Assembly: GCF_007830065.1 (NCBI RefSeq)
Contig: NZ_VLKK01000024.1
Coordinates: 1 to 35,964 of the forward strand
Direction: 5' to 3'
DNA length: 35,964 bases
From: Sphingobium wenxiniae
GTDB lineage: Bacteria; Pseudomonadota; Alphaproteobacteria; Sphingomonadales; Sphingomonadaceae
This document shows, piece after piece, positions 7,316-16,689 of the stretch; the stretch's first letter is position 1, and each line of letters opens with the position of its first letter. The translations under genes were made by a program, and so were the position numbers. The notes beneath the pieces were generated by a model. It searched no databases and was not told where the DNA came from. It worked only from the letters and a program-made list of their open reading frames with translations.

Positions 7316-8781
7316 TGGGACAGGATCGCGGCAGCGGCATTATTCGCCGCGTCATTCGCAGCACTGCCAGTTGGGCTGGCATGGTCGCGGTCGCCAATCT
7401 CGCTGTCACCGGCACTGCACACGCCGATGTCGCCTCCGAGATGAACAGTTTCTTCTCGGACGCCGGGGGCGCTGCCAACGTCACGGGACCATCGGCATTC
7501 CAGGGGCAGTCGGCTGGCTATTATTCGCTGGGCAATGTCTGGACGCGTTTTCCGCAAAAGAGCGTGCAGCCTTTCAACCTGCAGCTTCCCAGCGCCCGCG
7601 CCGGGTGCGGGGGCATCGATCTGTTCAGCGGAAGCTTTTCGTTCATCAACGCCTCCGAGATCATTGCCATGCTGAAGGCGACCGCGAACAACGCGCTCGG
7701 CTTCGCGTTCAAGCTCGCGATTGATTCTGTATCGCCCGAGATCGGCAAGGTGATGGATGAATTCTCCCAGAAGGCACAGCTGCTCAACCAGATGAATATC
7801 TCGAGCTGCGAGACGGCGCAGGCGCTGGTCGGCGGGATCTGGCCGCAGATGGAGACGACGCGCGCGACGATCTGCGAAGCGGTGGGCAACAGCCAGGGTG
7901 TCTTTTCGGACTGGGCCGCCGCGCGGCAGGGCTGCAACAACGGCAATCGGCGGGATTCGACGATTGCCGGGAACACCGATGCGTCGATGAAGGATCAGCT
8001 TATCGGGGAGCCGCACAACTACACATGGGAGGCCCTCAGGAAATCGGCGAAATTCGGAGCATTCGACAAGAATTTCTCGGAATATGTCATGACCCTGGTC
8101 GGAACGGTCGTGACAACGCCGTCGACCGATCCGAGTGTCGGCGGCAAGGTGGTCATGTTCGGGCCCGCCGAGGAAGCGGTGGTAACCGCGCTGCTCGATG
8201 GCACGGCGGATGCCCCTCCCGTCAGGATCCTCAGATGTAACGACGAGAACTGCTACGATGTGGGTGAGCAGACGCTCTCGGTGCCGGCTTCCTCGGCACT
8301 TCGTCCGCGGATCGGCACGATGATCCGGTCGATGAGCGACAAGATTCGCTCCGACACGCCGCTCGATGCGGCCGAAAAGCAGCTCCTCAATCTCGCGACG
8401 GTGCCGATCTACAAGATCCTGAGCGTTCAGGCCTATGCCCATTATGCGCTGACCGAAGGCGAGATAGAGACATTGTCGGAGATCGTGGCGGTCGATCTGC
8501 TTTCGGCCATGCTCGATAATATGCTCGACCGGGTCGAGCAGGCGAAGGTTCATTACCAGACCTTCGACCAGGAAACCGCGACGCAGTGGAAGCAGCAGAT
8601 CGCGTCGACACGGGCCAGGTTCAGCCAGCGTGACGTGCGGCTGAACAACAAATTGCAGGTCACCATGCAGATCATAAATCGCAGCATCATGCTGGAATCG
8701 ACGCTTCAGAATTCGATGACGCCGGGGATGGCGGCTGCGCTCAATTTCTCGCGCGGTCTCAACGCACAGGGTCTGAACTAG
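7315..8781 (+). CDS. traH: Conjugative pilus assembly protein TraH
   Basis: This 488-residue periplasmic/outer-membrane-associated protein is essential for type-F pilus extension and forms part of the TraF-TraH-TraU-TraW-TrbB group. The N-terminus is a long basic leader with a hydrophobic core ending THA|D near residue 37. Family features are GGAANVTGPSAFQGQSAGYYSLG with the YYSLG strand, a GCGGIDLFSGSFSFIN block near residue 100, and SSCETAQALVGG around 160. Its start overlaps the traF stop and traG follows 15 bases after its stop. Length is that of the family (about 450-490). Its interaction partners TraU (partly) and TraW are lost here. Confidence 0.92.
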   Translation: MGQDRGSGIIRRVIRSTASWAGMVAVANLAVTGTAHADVASEMNSFFSDAGGAANVTGPSAFQGQSAGYYSLGNVWTRFPQKSVQPFNLQLPSARAGCGGIDLFSGSFSFINASEIIAMLKATANNALGFAFKLAIDSVSPEIGKVMDEFSQKAQLLNQMNISSCETAQALVGGIWPQMETTRATICEAVGNSQGVFSDWAAARQGCNNGNRRDSTIAGNTDASMKDQLIGEPHNYTWEALRKSAKFGAFDKNFSEYVMTLVGTVVTTPSTDPSVGGKVVMFGPAEEAVVTALLDGTADAPPVRILRCNDENCYDVGEQTLSVPASSALRPRIGTMIRSMSDKIRSDTPLDAAEKQLLNLATVPIYKILSVQAYAHYALTEGEIETLSEIVAVDLLSAMLDNMLDRVEQAKVHYQTFDQETATQWKQQIASTRARFSQRDVRLNNKLQVTMQIINRSIMLESTLQNSMTPGMAAALNFSRGLNAQGLN

Positions 8782-8796
8782 GCGCGGGGGCAGGCC

Positions 8797-11589
8797 ATGC
8801 TTGAGGTTTTCACGGTCGGTGGCGGCGAGTATCTCGTAAACATCTTCAACGCGGTCGCGGCCTGGTCGGGCGGCGGAGGCTATCGCTCTCTGATCCGCGT
8901 CGTCATGGTGATGGGGCTCATTTACTCGTTGCTCGTGGTGGCCTTCACGCTCAACTACAAGGCGTGGCTGAACTGGTTTCTGCAGGCGACCGCGATCTAC
9001 CTGTGCCTGATGGTGCCGACCGTCGACATCAAGGTCACTGATCGCATCAACCCGAGCCTCGTGCCGGCGACGGTCGACAACGTGCCCATGGGATTAGGCA
9101 TCCTCGCCAGCTTTACTACCCAGGTCGGCGATTGGTTGACCCGGACGGCGGAAACGGTGTTCGTCATGCCAAACGAGCTGAATTATTCGACCAACGGCAT
9201 GGTCTATGGCGCGCGGCTGTTCGATGCGACGCGCAATTTCATCATCCGCGATGCCGAGTTCTCGACCAATCTCGAAAACCACTTCAAGAACTGCCTGTTC
9301 GGCGATGTGATGCTCTATCAGAAATCGCTCACCACGCTGGCGAAGGCGACCGACCTCTGGGCCGCGGTAGGGCCAGGGTCGCAGGCTCGGTCGCAGCAGT
9401 GGCTCGAGCGTCAGGGCGACGGAACAGTCCATAGCTTCATCGTCACCTGCCGGCAGGCCTACCAGGCGCTCGATGCTCAATGGGGGCCGATGATCGAGGC
9501 CAACACACCTCTCTGGGGGAAGGAGGCCTATCCCAAGCTGAGCAATGCGCTGGCGGCGGACAAGTTGAAGCATGACGTACCCATCGTCAGTGCGGCCTTC
9601 ACCGGCGCAAGTGGCAGCTATGCGGAGGTGATGCGCCAGAATACAGCGATCAACGCGTTCATGCAGGCCCGCAATGGTATGTCCGGTGGCGCCGGCGCGG
9701 CCGCGATCGACACGTTCGCGCAGACCCGTGCCGACATTCAAGCGCGCAACACCTATAACTCGATCGCCCAGCAGGCGATGGCCTGGGTACCGATCCTGAA
9801 CATTGTCCTGACGGTCGTCTTCTTCGCGATGTTTCCGGTGATCTTTCCCCTGTTTCTCATGCCGCAGACGGGCCTGAGTTCGCTCAAGGGTTACACGATG
9901 GGGTTTTTCTACCTCGCAGCCTGGGGCCCGCTTTACGTCATCCTGCATATGATCTGCATGACGCGGGCGACATCGGCGGCGACCGGGGTTGCCGGGGGCG
10001 GGGTGTCGCTTGCGAGCTATGCAGGGATCGGCGCGGTGAACGGCGAAACCGCGACCATCGCGGGGTTCATGCTCATGAGCGTGCCCTTTCTTGCCGCGGG
10101 GCTGGCGCGCGGCGCGATGTCGATCGCCGGCCATTCTATGTCGATGCTGGCGCCGGCGCAGAACGCCGCGGAAGCAGCCGCGCTCGAGCAGACCACCGGA
10201 AACTACGCCTATGGCAATGTGAGTTGGGCGAACGCGACATCGAATATGCGGCAGGCCGATCAGTGGTCGACAGCACCGACCTATATGGGCGGAGGCGCGA
10301 GCTTTGGATGGCGCCAGGACAATGGCGCGATGGTGACGGGCTTCGGCAATGGGCAGGAGGTCTACGATACATCCGCGGCGATCTCGCGCCTCGGCTTCAC
10401 GCCGACGATGACCTCTGGATCGGTCGCCGAATGGCGTGAGATGGCGAGTGAAGCGCACCGGCAGGCGCAAGCCTATGAGAATGCGGCCAACGAGATCCTG
10501 ACGGCGACCCACGCCAATCGTAGCGCGTGGGGAACCTCGGCCGAGCACACCCGTGGGTGGGATTCGAGTAGCGGGAGTCAGGCGAATAGCTCGGTCGAGC
10601 AGTTCGATCGGCGTACGGGTAGTAGCACACAGGGCCTCGAGGAGCGTTCCATGATTTCGCAGAGCGAGCGGGTGTCGGGACGCCACGACCGTCAGGCGCA
10701 GATTTCCGATCAGGTGAGCGGGACCATCGGAGCCGGCGTTGGTGGTCGGGGTAAAGGTGGCGGTGGTGGAAAGGGGCTACCCGGTATTAGTGGTAGTGTT
10801 TCCAAGTCAGGTAGCCAGATGGACACCATGAACTGGACAACCGATGATTCCCGGAGCAGCGACAGCGGGAATACCTCGTCCAGTGGGGTCCGCGACGAAC
10901 ATGCAAGCGGAACCGGGGCTTCGATGTCGGACGGCACCTATGCCCGCAGCGGTGTCTTCGCTCGCGCGTCGACGACGAACTCCTCTTCGACGAGCACCGA
11001 GGATTCGTTGGCGCTGGCCAAATCCTATTCGGAAACCGCGCGACGGCTTGATGAACTGTCGCAACAGCTCTCGCGTGACGCGAGCTATGCCGAGACACAC
11101 GGCATGCAGTTGAGCGAGAATCTAAGTCAGGATCTCGCGCAATGGTATCGGCATCAGCAGGTCGCGAACCCTGGGCTTGATGCGCCGGAACTCTGGGCTA
11201 CCGATCTGACGGATCAGCAGCGCGCCGTGCGCCAGGAGATGATCACGCGCTGGATGCATGACAAGCAAACCTCGATCCGCTCCGAGATCGAAGGCCAACT
11301 CCATGCTCCTGAGTTGGTCGACGTCCACCGTCCCTCTGTGGACAGTGCGGCCGATGTGCGGGCGGCGTATCGGCCGCAAGGTGTTGGCGGCCTGCCCGTG
11401 GGACCGGGAAGTGAGCGACAATCGGGCGCGGCGGATATCATCGAAGCCGGTAAGGCGGAGCTTGAAGGCACGCGCGCGGCCGCGCAGACCATGCGAGGGC
11501 AGCGCGTCCAGGGCGCGGCCGATGTGCAGGGCGAGGTGAACCGCGGCCGGGACCACGGCTTCTTCCACGATCCCAAACTACGCGAATGA
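8797..11589 (+). CDS. traG: Conjugative transfer protein TraG (mating-pair stabilization/pilus assembly)
   Basis: This 930-residue inner-membrane protein has an N-terminal TraG_N domain needed for pilus assembly and a long periplasmic C-terminal part involved in mating-pair stabilization and, in F and SXT-type systems, recognised by exclusion proteins. N-terminal membrane helices lie at about 31-51 and 57-75, with more at about 329-352, 367-387 and 421-440. The C-terminal half is polar and rich in Ser, Gly, Gln and Thr, with a low-complexity GGRGKGGGGGKG patch near residue 650. GGGGGCAG, 15 bases after the traH stop, is a weak ribosome site. This is the last gene of the operon in the window. 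It is shorter at the C-terminus than F TraG but has no internal break. Confidence 0.9.
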   Translation: MLEVFTVGGGEYLVNIFNAVAAWSGGGGYRSLIRVVMVMGLIYSLLVVAFTLNYKAWLNWFLQATAIYLCLMVPTVDIKVTDRINPSLVPATVDNVPMGLGILASFTTQVGDWLTRTAETVFVMPNELNYSTNGMVYGARLFDATRNFIIRDAEFSTNLENHFKNCLFGDVMLYQKSLTTLAKATDLWAAVGPGSQARSQQWLERQGDGTVHSFIVTCRQAYQALDAQWGPMIEANTPLWGKEAYPKLSNALAADKLKHDVPIVSAAFTGASGSYAEVMRQNTAINAFMQARNGMSGGAGAAAIDTFAQTRADIQARNTYNSIAQQAMAWVPILNIVLTVVFFAMFPVIFPLFLMPQTGLSSLKGYTMGFFYLAAWGPLYVILHMICMTRATSAATGVAGGGVSLASYAGIGAVNGETATIAGFMLMSVPFLAAGLARGAMSIAGHSMSMLAPAQNAAEAAALEQTTGNYAYGNVSWANATSNMRQADQWSTAPTYMGGGASFGWRQDNGAMVTGFGNGQEVYDTSAAISRLGFTPTMTSGSVAEWREMASEAHRQAQAYENAANEILTATHANRSAWGTSAEHTRGWDSSSGSQANSSVEQFDRRTGSSTQGLEERSMISQSERVSGRHDRQAQISDQVSGTIGAGVGGRGKGGGGGKGLPGISGSVSKSGSQMDTMNWTTDDSRSSDSGNTSSSGVRDEHASGTGASMSDGTYARSGVFARASTTNSSSTSTEDSLALAKSYSETARRLDELSQQLSRDASYAETHGMQLSENLSQDLAQWYRHQQVANPGLDAPELWATDLTDQQRAVRQEMITRWMHDKQTSIRSEIEGQLHAPELVDVHRPSVDSAADVRAAYRPQGVGGLPVGPGSERQSGAADIIEAGKAELEGTRAAAQTMRGQRVQGAADVQGEVNRGRDHGFFHDPKLRE

Positions 11590-11595
11590 CACCGT

Positions 11596-11805
11596 TCAAA
11601 TGAACAGGACGAAGTATCCGATGAAGCCCGCCATCAGCGCATAGGCCAAAGCATAGCCAATTCTGCCGCCCAGCGTGGGATTGCCCTCGCTGTCAGTGAT
11701 CATCTCGATGTCGGGAAACTCTTCTTCGATGTGCGTACAATTCGGCGTGCCCGCAGCCTTTGTGCGATTGTACGTTTCAACGTCGAATTTTACGAAGGTG
11801 ACCAT
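11596..11805 (-). CDS. Small membrane-anchored hypothetical protein next to traG
   Basis: This 69-residue protein lies convergent to traG, with six bases between the two stops. The first 46 residues are polar and acidic (CTHIEEEFPDIEMITDSEG); the C-terminus (about 48-69) is one hydrophobic helix with small residues ending YFVLFI. It would be tail-anchored. No family is recognised. The position beside traG is where F (traS) and SXT/R391 (eex) carry small inner-membrane entry-exclusion proteins that act on TraG, so an exclusion role is possible. The opposite orientation and the lack of recognisable similarity mean this is only inference. No strong ribosome binding site is seen before the ATG. 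Confidence 0.5.
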   Translation of the reverse strand: MVTFVKFDVETYNRTKAAGTPNCTHIEEEFPDIEMITDSEGNPTLGGRIGYALAYALMAGFIGYFVLFI

Positions 11806-11977
11806 GACATTGAAATGTCTACCACAACGCCTGCTTGTTCACAACTGAGCGCGCTCGTTCTTGGAAGAAGCCGCCCTGACCCGGCCCAGGGTCCAATCCG
11901 GTGATGCTCCTTGTCGGAGCGGCCTGACGAACACCGGCTCACCTCGCGTGAGGCATGGATCCTTTCACACGCACCCC

Positions 11978-13225
11978 TCACAGCGTCAGCGCCCGGGTGA
12001 GGTCACTGTGTTCGAAGGCGCTGGCCATGCGCGTGATTTCGGCCGAGCGGGCGCCGACGGCCTTGGCGGTATCGCGCCACGTTGCGGTGACAACCGCGAC
12101 TTCTTTGATGATGGCGCGTGCTTGCGGCAGCGTGAGTGCAAAAAACGCCGATGCGGCCTCCAGGAGGTCGAGCGAACAGGTACCTTCGTCGAGATCGATG
12201 TTCGTCGTCAGCACCCGCGCCTTGAGATCGGCCGGGACTGGATTGAGGTCATAGGCGGGAGAGAGCGACCAACCTGCCTTGCCACGCCAGAGGAAGCCAT
12301 GGTTGCGCAGATGATCGTCGACATTGGAAATGAGCACGTTGAAGGCGACGCGCCGATAGAGGGCGTGAGCGTCCGTCTTCCCTTGTGCGCCATGTTGCGC
12401 GAGGGCATCGACGATCTCCGGGTAACTGCCTCTCTCTCCATCCTTGGCGCCCATCATCGCCATTGCCGATAGAAATGGAATACGGATCGCCCCTGAACGG
12501 TCGAAGCGCCGCGAGAGCATCACCGCCTTTCCCGCCACCTCGATCAATTCGTGGTGCGGGGTGACGATGCCGGCCTGGCCGGCAAGTCGCAAGGCAATCT
12601 CCTCCCAGGTCTCCATGCTGTATTCGTCGGTCTCCTTGGGAAACTTCGCGATGGAAAGATGTCCGTGCTGATCAATGACCGAGGCTTTCGGCCGCGCGCC
12701 ACCGAGGGAGGAGCCGGGGGCGAAGATGAGTTGAAGGTCCTCGTCGGTTTCCTCGTCCCGGAGAATCCGCTCGGTGATCTGAAGCAGCCGTCCTAGCTCG
12801 ATCAGAGCGGGAACACCGGCGCGGATTGGTGCCTGGAATGCGTCTTCGCCTGCCCATCGGAATCGCAGTGCGCCCAGACGGGTTTCGTCGGCGACGCCAA
12901 GCAGATAATCGCTTTCCGCAAGGGTGCGCACCGCGCGGCCTTCGCGCTCGGCAAGGCGACGCTCGGCCCGCTGCATCAGACGGCGACCCCATGTATCGGG
13001 CGCTGAGTCGCCGATAGAACCAAAGGTGACCAGTCCGGCGGGAGGGGCGAAGCTGCCGCGTGTCAGGGCGAGGGCAGGTTCCAGTGAGAAACGATCAGGA
13101 TCGTCGAGCCATGCGCCGTCATACTCGAAGAGGATGGTCTCCGTACCTCGAACGCGATTGCTTCGTGCCAGCCCGATCGGGCGCGTCCGGCCGTCTCGGT
13201 CAATATGGACCTCAAAGTCAGCCAT
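11978..13225 (-). CDS. hipA: HipA-family serine/threonine kinase toxin
   Basis: This 415-residue type II toxin kinase belongs to the family that phosphorylates aminoacyl-tRNA synthetases and induces growth arrest; the target of this copy is unknown. The N-subdomain 1 signature GDSAPDTWGRRLMQRAE begins near residue 72. The glycine-rich loop GSSLGGARPKA is at 171-181, a lysine-containing strand IAKFPKE at 192-198, the catalytic loop NVDDHLRNHG at 301-310 (Asp303 as catalytic base, Asn308 metal ligand) and the DFG-like AYD at 324-326. All key kinase residues are present, so it should be active. It overlaps the upstream antitoxin gene by eight bases (ATGGCTGA), a classic toxin-antitoxin arrangement. 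The module sits at the end of the tra block and could stabilise the element. Confidence 0.92.
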   Translation of the reverse strand: MADFEVHIDRDGRTRPIGLARSNRVRGTETILFEYDGAWLDDPDRFSLEPALALTRGSFAPPAGLVTFGSIGDSAPDTWGRRLMQRAERRLAEREGRAVRTLAESDYLLGVADETRLGALRFRWAGEDAFQAPIRAGVPALIELGRLLQITERILRDEETDEDLQLIFAPGSSLGGARPKASVIDQHGHLSIAKFPKETDEYSMETWEEIALRLAGQAGIVTPHHELIEVAGKAVMLSRRFDRSGAIRIPFLSAMAMMGAKDGERGSYPEIVDALAQHGAQGKTDAHALYRRVAFNVLISNVDDHLRNHGFLWRGKAGWSLSPAYDLNPVPADLKARVLTTNIDLDEGTCSLDLLEAASAFFALTLPQARAIIKEVAVVTATWRDTAKAVGARSAEITRMASAFEHSDLTRALTL

Positions 13226-13553
13226 CGCGAGAGGCTTCCGGCGCCCGCTTGAGGTGAACGTGCTTGGGCAGCTCTGCGCTGGCCAACGCCTGACCGACAG
13301 CGTCGTTACCGATGTCGGCGACCTGGCTCAGACCTTCCAGCAAGCCGAGCGCTTGAAGGACGCCAGCATAGATACCGATGCCCACGTTGGTATCCCCTGC
13401 CTCGATCTTTTGGAGGGTGGAGCGCGAGGTGAACGCACGCTCCGCCACGATCGCCATGGGCAGCCGCCGACGCCGGCGGGCGTCGCGGATGTCCTTACCA
13501 AGCTTGCGCAGCGCGCGCCGCACAGCGGCGGGTGGATTATGTGGTGTCGGCAT
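13218..13553 (-). CDS. hipB: HipB-like Xre-family antitoxin
   Basis: This 111-residue DNA-binding antitoxin is transcribed first in the hipBA operon. A Cro/CI-type helix-turn-helix spans about residues 18-72 (LGKDIRDARRRRRLP, then AERAFTSRSTLQKIEAGDTN). The C-terminal tail beyond residue 85 is longer than in E. coli HipB and could be the toxin-binding or degradation-sensitive part. The stop lies inside the hipA start. It should bind its own promoter; an inverted repeat with a CATAAT box lies 8 to 44 bases ahead of the start codon. The pairing with hipA supports the call more than sequence similarity does. Confidence 0.85.
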   Translation of the reverse strand: MPTPHNPPAAVRRALRKLGKDIRDARRRRRLPMAIVAERAFTSRSTLQKIEAGDTNVGIGIYAGVLQALGLLEGLSQVADIGNDAVGQALASAELPKHVHLKRAPEASRDG

Positions 13554-13560
13554 TTGCTAC

Positions 13561-13597
13561 CTTCGCACTTCAGATTTGTGCATTATGTAGCACGAAG
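13561..13597 (-). promoter_or_regulatory. Probable hipBA operator/promoter
   Basis: On the plus strand, CTTCG (13561-13565) pairs with CGAAG (13593-13597), and inside it GTGC (13578-13581) pairs with GCAC (13590-13593). Read on the minus strand, CATAAT (13588-13583) resembles a -10 box within the dyad, so a bound HipB dimer would cover the promoter. No clear -35 is visible. The assignment rests on position and symmetry only. Confidence 0.4.
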
Positions 13598-13980
13598 ATT
13601 ACAATATTTCGAGCCTGATTTGGCTGAAGGACCGTGAGTGGGTAGGGCGTGGAGAGTACGATAAACAACGCCAAGCGAGAACAAATCCGGTCCGAGGAAT
13701 GATTGCGCAGGTCGGCTATCCACGATTTCCGCCTGAAAGCAGGCTAACCGGAAGCGACCCAATTGTGGTCGAAACCCGTTCCGTCATGCCGCCCGACAGC
13801 GGTTTTCGCCGCGAATGCTTGCGAAATCCGGGTCAGTGCGTCTAAGGGGCAGCCATTCGCAAGGACCCGGTGGAATCCCGGGTGGCTATCCTGGCCGCCG
13901 ATCCGCCGGGCAACATCACGCACGTTCATCTCCCCCGCGCGTTCCCGCGCCGTGTACCTTGTTGCGGATTCCCTTTTTCG
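13598..13980. other. Intergenic region between hipBA and the SulP gene
   Basis: This region separates the divergent hipB and SulP genes. It must contain the SulP promoter, but no -35/-10 pair or strong ribosome binding site is clear before ATG 13981. A minus-strand frame of about 60 residues ends at 13744 (…TGFDHNWVASG) and a plus-strand frame extends the SulP ORF back to 13870. Neither resembles a known protein, and both may be chance open frames in GC-rich DNA. Nothing else was recognised. Confidence 0.3.
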
Positions 13981-15474
13981 ATGACCGAACATGTTTCCCG
14001 TTACCGCCAGGAATGGTTCGGCGGTGTGAGAGCGGCGCGCGCTGACATCCTCGCCGGGATTGTCGTTGCGCTTGCGCTCATTCCCGAGGCGATAGGCTTC
14101 TCGATTATCGCCGGCGTCGACCCTCGGGTCGGACTTTACGCATCGGTCGCTATCGCCATGGTGATCGCTTTCACGGGCGGGCGACCTGGCATGATCTCGG
14201 CCGCGACGGCGGCTGTTGCTGTGCTTGTGGGACCGCTCGTGCGCGAGCATGGTGTCGAATACCTCTTCGCGGCGACGATCCTCATGGGCCTTATCCAGAT
14301 CGTCGCCGGCCTGCTTCGACTGGACCTGCTGATGCAGTTCGTGTCGCGCTCCGTCATCACCGGCTTCGTCAACGCACTGGCCATCCTCATCTTCCTCGCG
14401 CAGTTGCCGCAGCTTATCGGCGTGGGCTGGGAAACCTACGCCATGGTCGCGGGCGGCCTGGCGATCATCTACCTGTTTCCACGGTTGACGACTGCCGTGC
14501 CATCCCCGCTCGTCGCCATTCTTGTGCTGAGCGCAATCAGCATCGGTCTTGGCCTTTCCGTCCATACCGTGGGCGACATGGGCAATCTGCCCGAGGGGTT
14601 GCCGAGCTTTGCCTTTCCGCAAGTGCCGCTGACCCTGGAAACACTGCAGATCATCTTTCCTTATTCCATTACAATGGCCGCAGTCGGCCTTCTGGAGTCA
14701 CTGCTCACTGCACAGATCGTCGACGACATGACCGATACCGGCAGCGACAAGCGCCGGGAATGCGCCGGCCAGGGCAGCGCCAATATTGTCGCGGCGTTGT
14801 TGGGCGGCATGGGCGGCTGCGCGATGATTGGGCAGTCCGTGATCAATGTCACTTCAGGCGGGCGCAGGCGCCTTTCAACGTTCGTGGCGGGAGCGTTCCT
14901 GCTGTTCCTGCTTGCGGTGCTCGGCCCGTGGGTCGGCAGGATTCCCATGCCAGCGCTGGTTGCCGTGATGATTATGGTCTCGATCGGCACGTTCAGCTGG
15001 AATTCGATCCCAAACCTTCGCCGCCATCCGCCGGCCTCGTCGGTGGTAATGGTCGCCACAGTTGTGGTGGTGGTGGCGACGCACGATCTTTCGCTTGGGG
15101 TGCTTACGGGCGTATTGCTCTCGGGCATCTTCTTTGCCGGCAAGGTCCGCCGTATGTTCGCGGTCGAACGTTCGATGGTCGAGGACGGCGGCGCGGTGCT
15201 CTACCGCGTTAGCGGCGAGATTTTCTTTGCCTCGGTGGACCGCTTCACCAGTGCCTTTGACGCAGAAGCGGGGCGACCCGTCATCATCGACGTATCGGCG
15301 GCGCACTTTTGGGACATTTCCGGCGTGGGGGCGTTGGACAAAATCATCGCGCGCCTGCGACGCGACGGCTCGTATGTAGAGGTGATCGGCTACAACAAGG
15401 CTAGCGCGGACCTGGTGGATCGCTTCGCGATGCACGACAAGACCGGCGTCGAGCTGGGTGCCGTGCCACATTAA
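13981..15474 (+). CDS. SulP-family anion transporter with STAS domain
   Basis: This 497-residue membrane transporter of the SulP/SLC26 family moves sulfate, bicarbonate or another anion; the substrate cannot be told from sequence. ATG 13981 is chosen because the protein then begins with the short cytoplasmic lead (YRQEWFGG) and the family motif [20 protein letters not shown], with [11 protein letters not shown] following. About ten to twelve hydrophobic segments run to residue about 400. A C-terminal STAS domain (about 415-490) contains [17 protein letters not shown]; Asp445-Ser447 is the region that in anti-sigma antagonists carries the regulatory serine. No carbonic anhydrase gene, a common partner, is next to it. 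A hairpin follows the stop. Confidence 0.9.
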   Translation: MTEHVSRYRQEWFGGVRAARADILAGIVVALALIPEAIGFSIIAGVDPRVGLYASVAIAMVIAFTGGRPGMISAATAAVAVLVGPLVREHGVEYLFAATILMGLIQIVAGLLRLDLLMQFVSRSVITGFVNALAILIFLAQLPQLIGVGWETYAMVAGGLAIIYLFPRLTTAVPSPLVAILVLSAISIGLGLSVHTVGDMGNLPEGLPSFAFPQVPLTLETLQIIFPYSITMAAVGLLESLLTAQIVDDMTDTGSDKRRECAGQGSANIVAALLGGMGGCAMIGQSVINVTSGGRRRLSTFVAGAFLLFLLAVLGPWVGRIPMPALVAVMIMVSIGTFSWNSIPNLRRHPPASSVVMVATVVVVVATHDLSLGVLTGVLLSGIFFAGKVRRMFAVERSMVEDGGAVLYRVSGEIFFASVDRFTSAFDAEAGRPVIIDVSAAHFWDISGVGALDKIIARLRRDGSYVEVIGYNKASADLVDRFAMHDKTGVELGAVPH

Positions 15475-15481
15475 GCAGCAG

Positions 15482-15506
15482 GGAATTGCGCTTGCGCGCA
15501 AATTCC
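15482..15506 (+). terminator. Hairpin after the SulP gene
   Basis: GGAATTGCGC (15482-15491) and GCGCAAATTCC (15496-15506) form a stem with one bulged base and a four-base loop, eight bases after the SulP stop. There is no T run after it, so termination efficiency is uncertain. Confidence 0.4.
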
Positions 15507-15735
15507 TCGTGGGCAGACGGTCCGTTTGCCATCCCAAAATGATCATTGAACGCGAGGAAAGGTGTGCTTGAAAGCGGACATCTCACCGACCTATAGATAC
15601 CGGCCAGTGCCCATGCCGTAAGGAACCGGACAGGTTGGACGCTCGATAACCGGTCAGTGTCGGCGCGGCTTGGAGATTACAGCAGGGTTTTTCCGAGCCA
15701 GCGGATAAAGGTGCCATCCGCCCAGTTCGCCGACG

Positions 15736-16554
15736 TCACCAGAAAATCGATTGGCGAGGATTGGCGGCGGACTGGTCGGGCCGTTCATCGGCGGTGACCC
15801 CCAGGCGAATTTCGCGGATCGTACGGTCCGGCAAGGAGAGGCTCAGCGTGATCTGTGTCGGCACTGTGCCAGAAAACGGTAATTCGCGCCGGATTGCGCA
15901 TTCGGCGCCGTGGGCGTCAAGTGCCACCTGGAGATGCTCGAGCGCACGGAGCACGTCACGGTCGAGGCTTGTGGAGACGGGAACGAAACGGCGGGCATGG
16001 TAGATTGGCATCGCGCAGGCTTTGACGGCCTGTGCTCGGCCATCAGCGGTGGCCGCGCACCGGATGAGGGCCAGAAAGGGGCCGCCGGCTGCTTCATGGG
16101 CTATTTCGATGCCATCCCGGACGCGGAGAGGCTGTCTTTGCGGCAAATAGAGCAGGGGCGACCGGGCATCGACCGCGTAGAGGAGCAGAAAGCCTGGGAT
16201 AGCGTGCCCGGCAGGTCCGCCGCGGATCAGCGTTGACGCGACCTCGCCAGAGTGAAGGGGCGCGGCGTGGGTCCACAGATGGTCAGCCAGGCTCATACCG
16301 GGGACCACTTCGAAATCCTGGGCGGCCACAAGCAGCGCGTCGAACGCGTCTGTTATGGACGGATGGTCTGGAGCAGCGGCGGGCGCCGGAATGATGTGCC
16401 GGCCGGAGGCGCCAATCAGGTATTCGAGTAGCGCAGCGAGGTCGTTTGCGGGGGAGAAATTGTTCACTCCGGGGAGGGGAGGAACGCCGTCGTCCATCGA
16501 CAGGAAGAATGGTCGTCGGCGAGAATCCGGCGGTGAAGGATTCTTTTCGATCAC
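15736..16554 (-). CDS. Hypothetical protein, 272 aa
   Basis: No family is recognised. The protein reads like a real soluble protein: no signal peptide, no strong membrane helix, and mixed hydrophobic/polar blocks such as GMSLADHLWTHAAPLHSG, GGPAGHAIPGFLLLYAVDA and LDRDVLRALEHLQVAL. It starts at GTG 16554 with only a weak GAGA-type ribosome site; ATG 16497 is an alternative start. It is convergent with the SulP gene and lies upstream of no partner on its strand. The N-terminal 30 residues are proline/serine-rich and the last 20 are polar, so both ends may be disordered. No function can be proposed from sequence. Confidence 0.6.
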   Translation of the reverse strand: MIEKNPSPPDSRRRPFFLSMDDGVPPLPGVNNFSPANDLAALLEYLIGASGRHIIPAPAAAPDHPSITDAFDALLVAAQDFEVVPGMSLADHLWTHAAPLHSGEVASTLIRGGPAGHAIPGFLLLYAVDARSPLLYLPQRQPLRVRDGIEIAHEAAGGPFLALIRCAATADGRAQAVKACAMPIYHARRFVPVSTSLDRDVLRALEHLQVALDAHGAECAIRRELPFSGTVPTQITLSLSLPDRTIREIRLGVTADERPDQSAANPRQSIFW

Positions 16555-16689
16555 TTTGGCTGCCCATCTCGCTCAGAAGACTTGAGCCTAGAGCCTGGTT
16601 CGTGACTCATGAAGTGCAGCACTATAGTTCGGCGACCACCTGGGTCGTGAGGGGCCGCCATTCTGTTCACAGGATGCGAGGGACGGTTG

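Noticed and set aside
7237..10686. Long minus-strand frames opposite traH and traG (438 and 530 codons)
   Set aside because: They are arginine/histidine-rich shadow sequences opposite recognised tra genes, with no family resemblance.
13744..13932. Minus-strand frame of about 60 codons upstream of the SulP gene
   Set aside because: No recognisable motif, no good ribosome binding site, and it continues antisense into the SulP gene.
15589..15657. Imperfect direct repeat ATACCGGCCAGTG / ATAACCGGTCAGTG after the SulP gene
   Set aside because: Only two short copies, with no associated gene or structure; probably coincidental.
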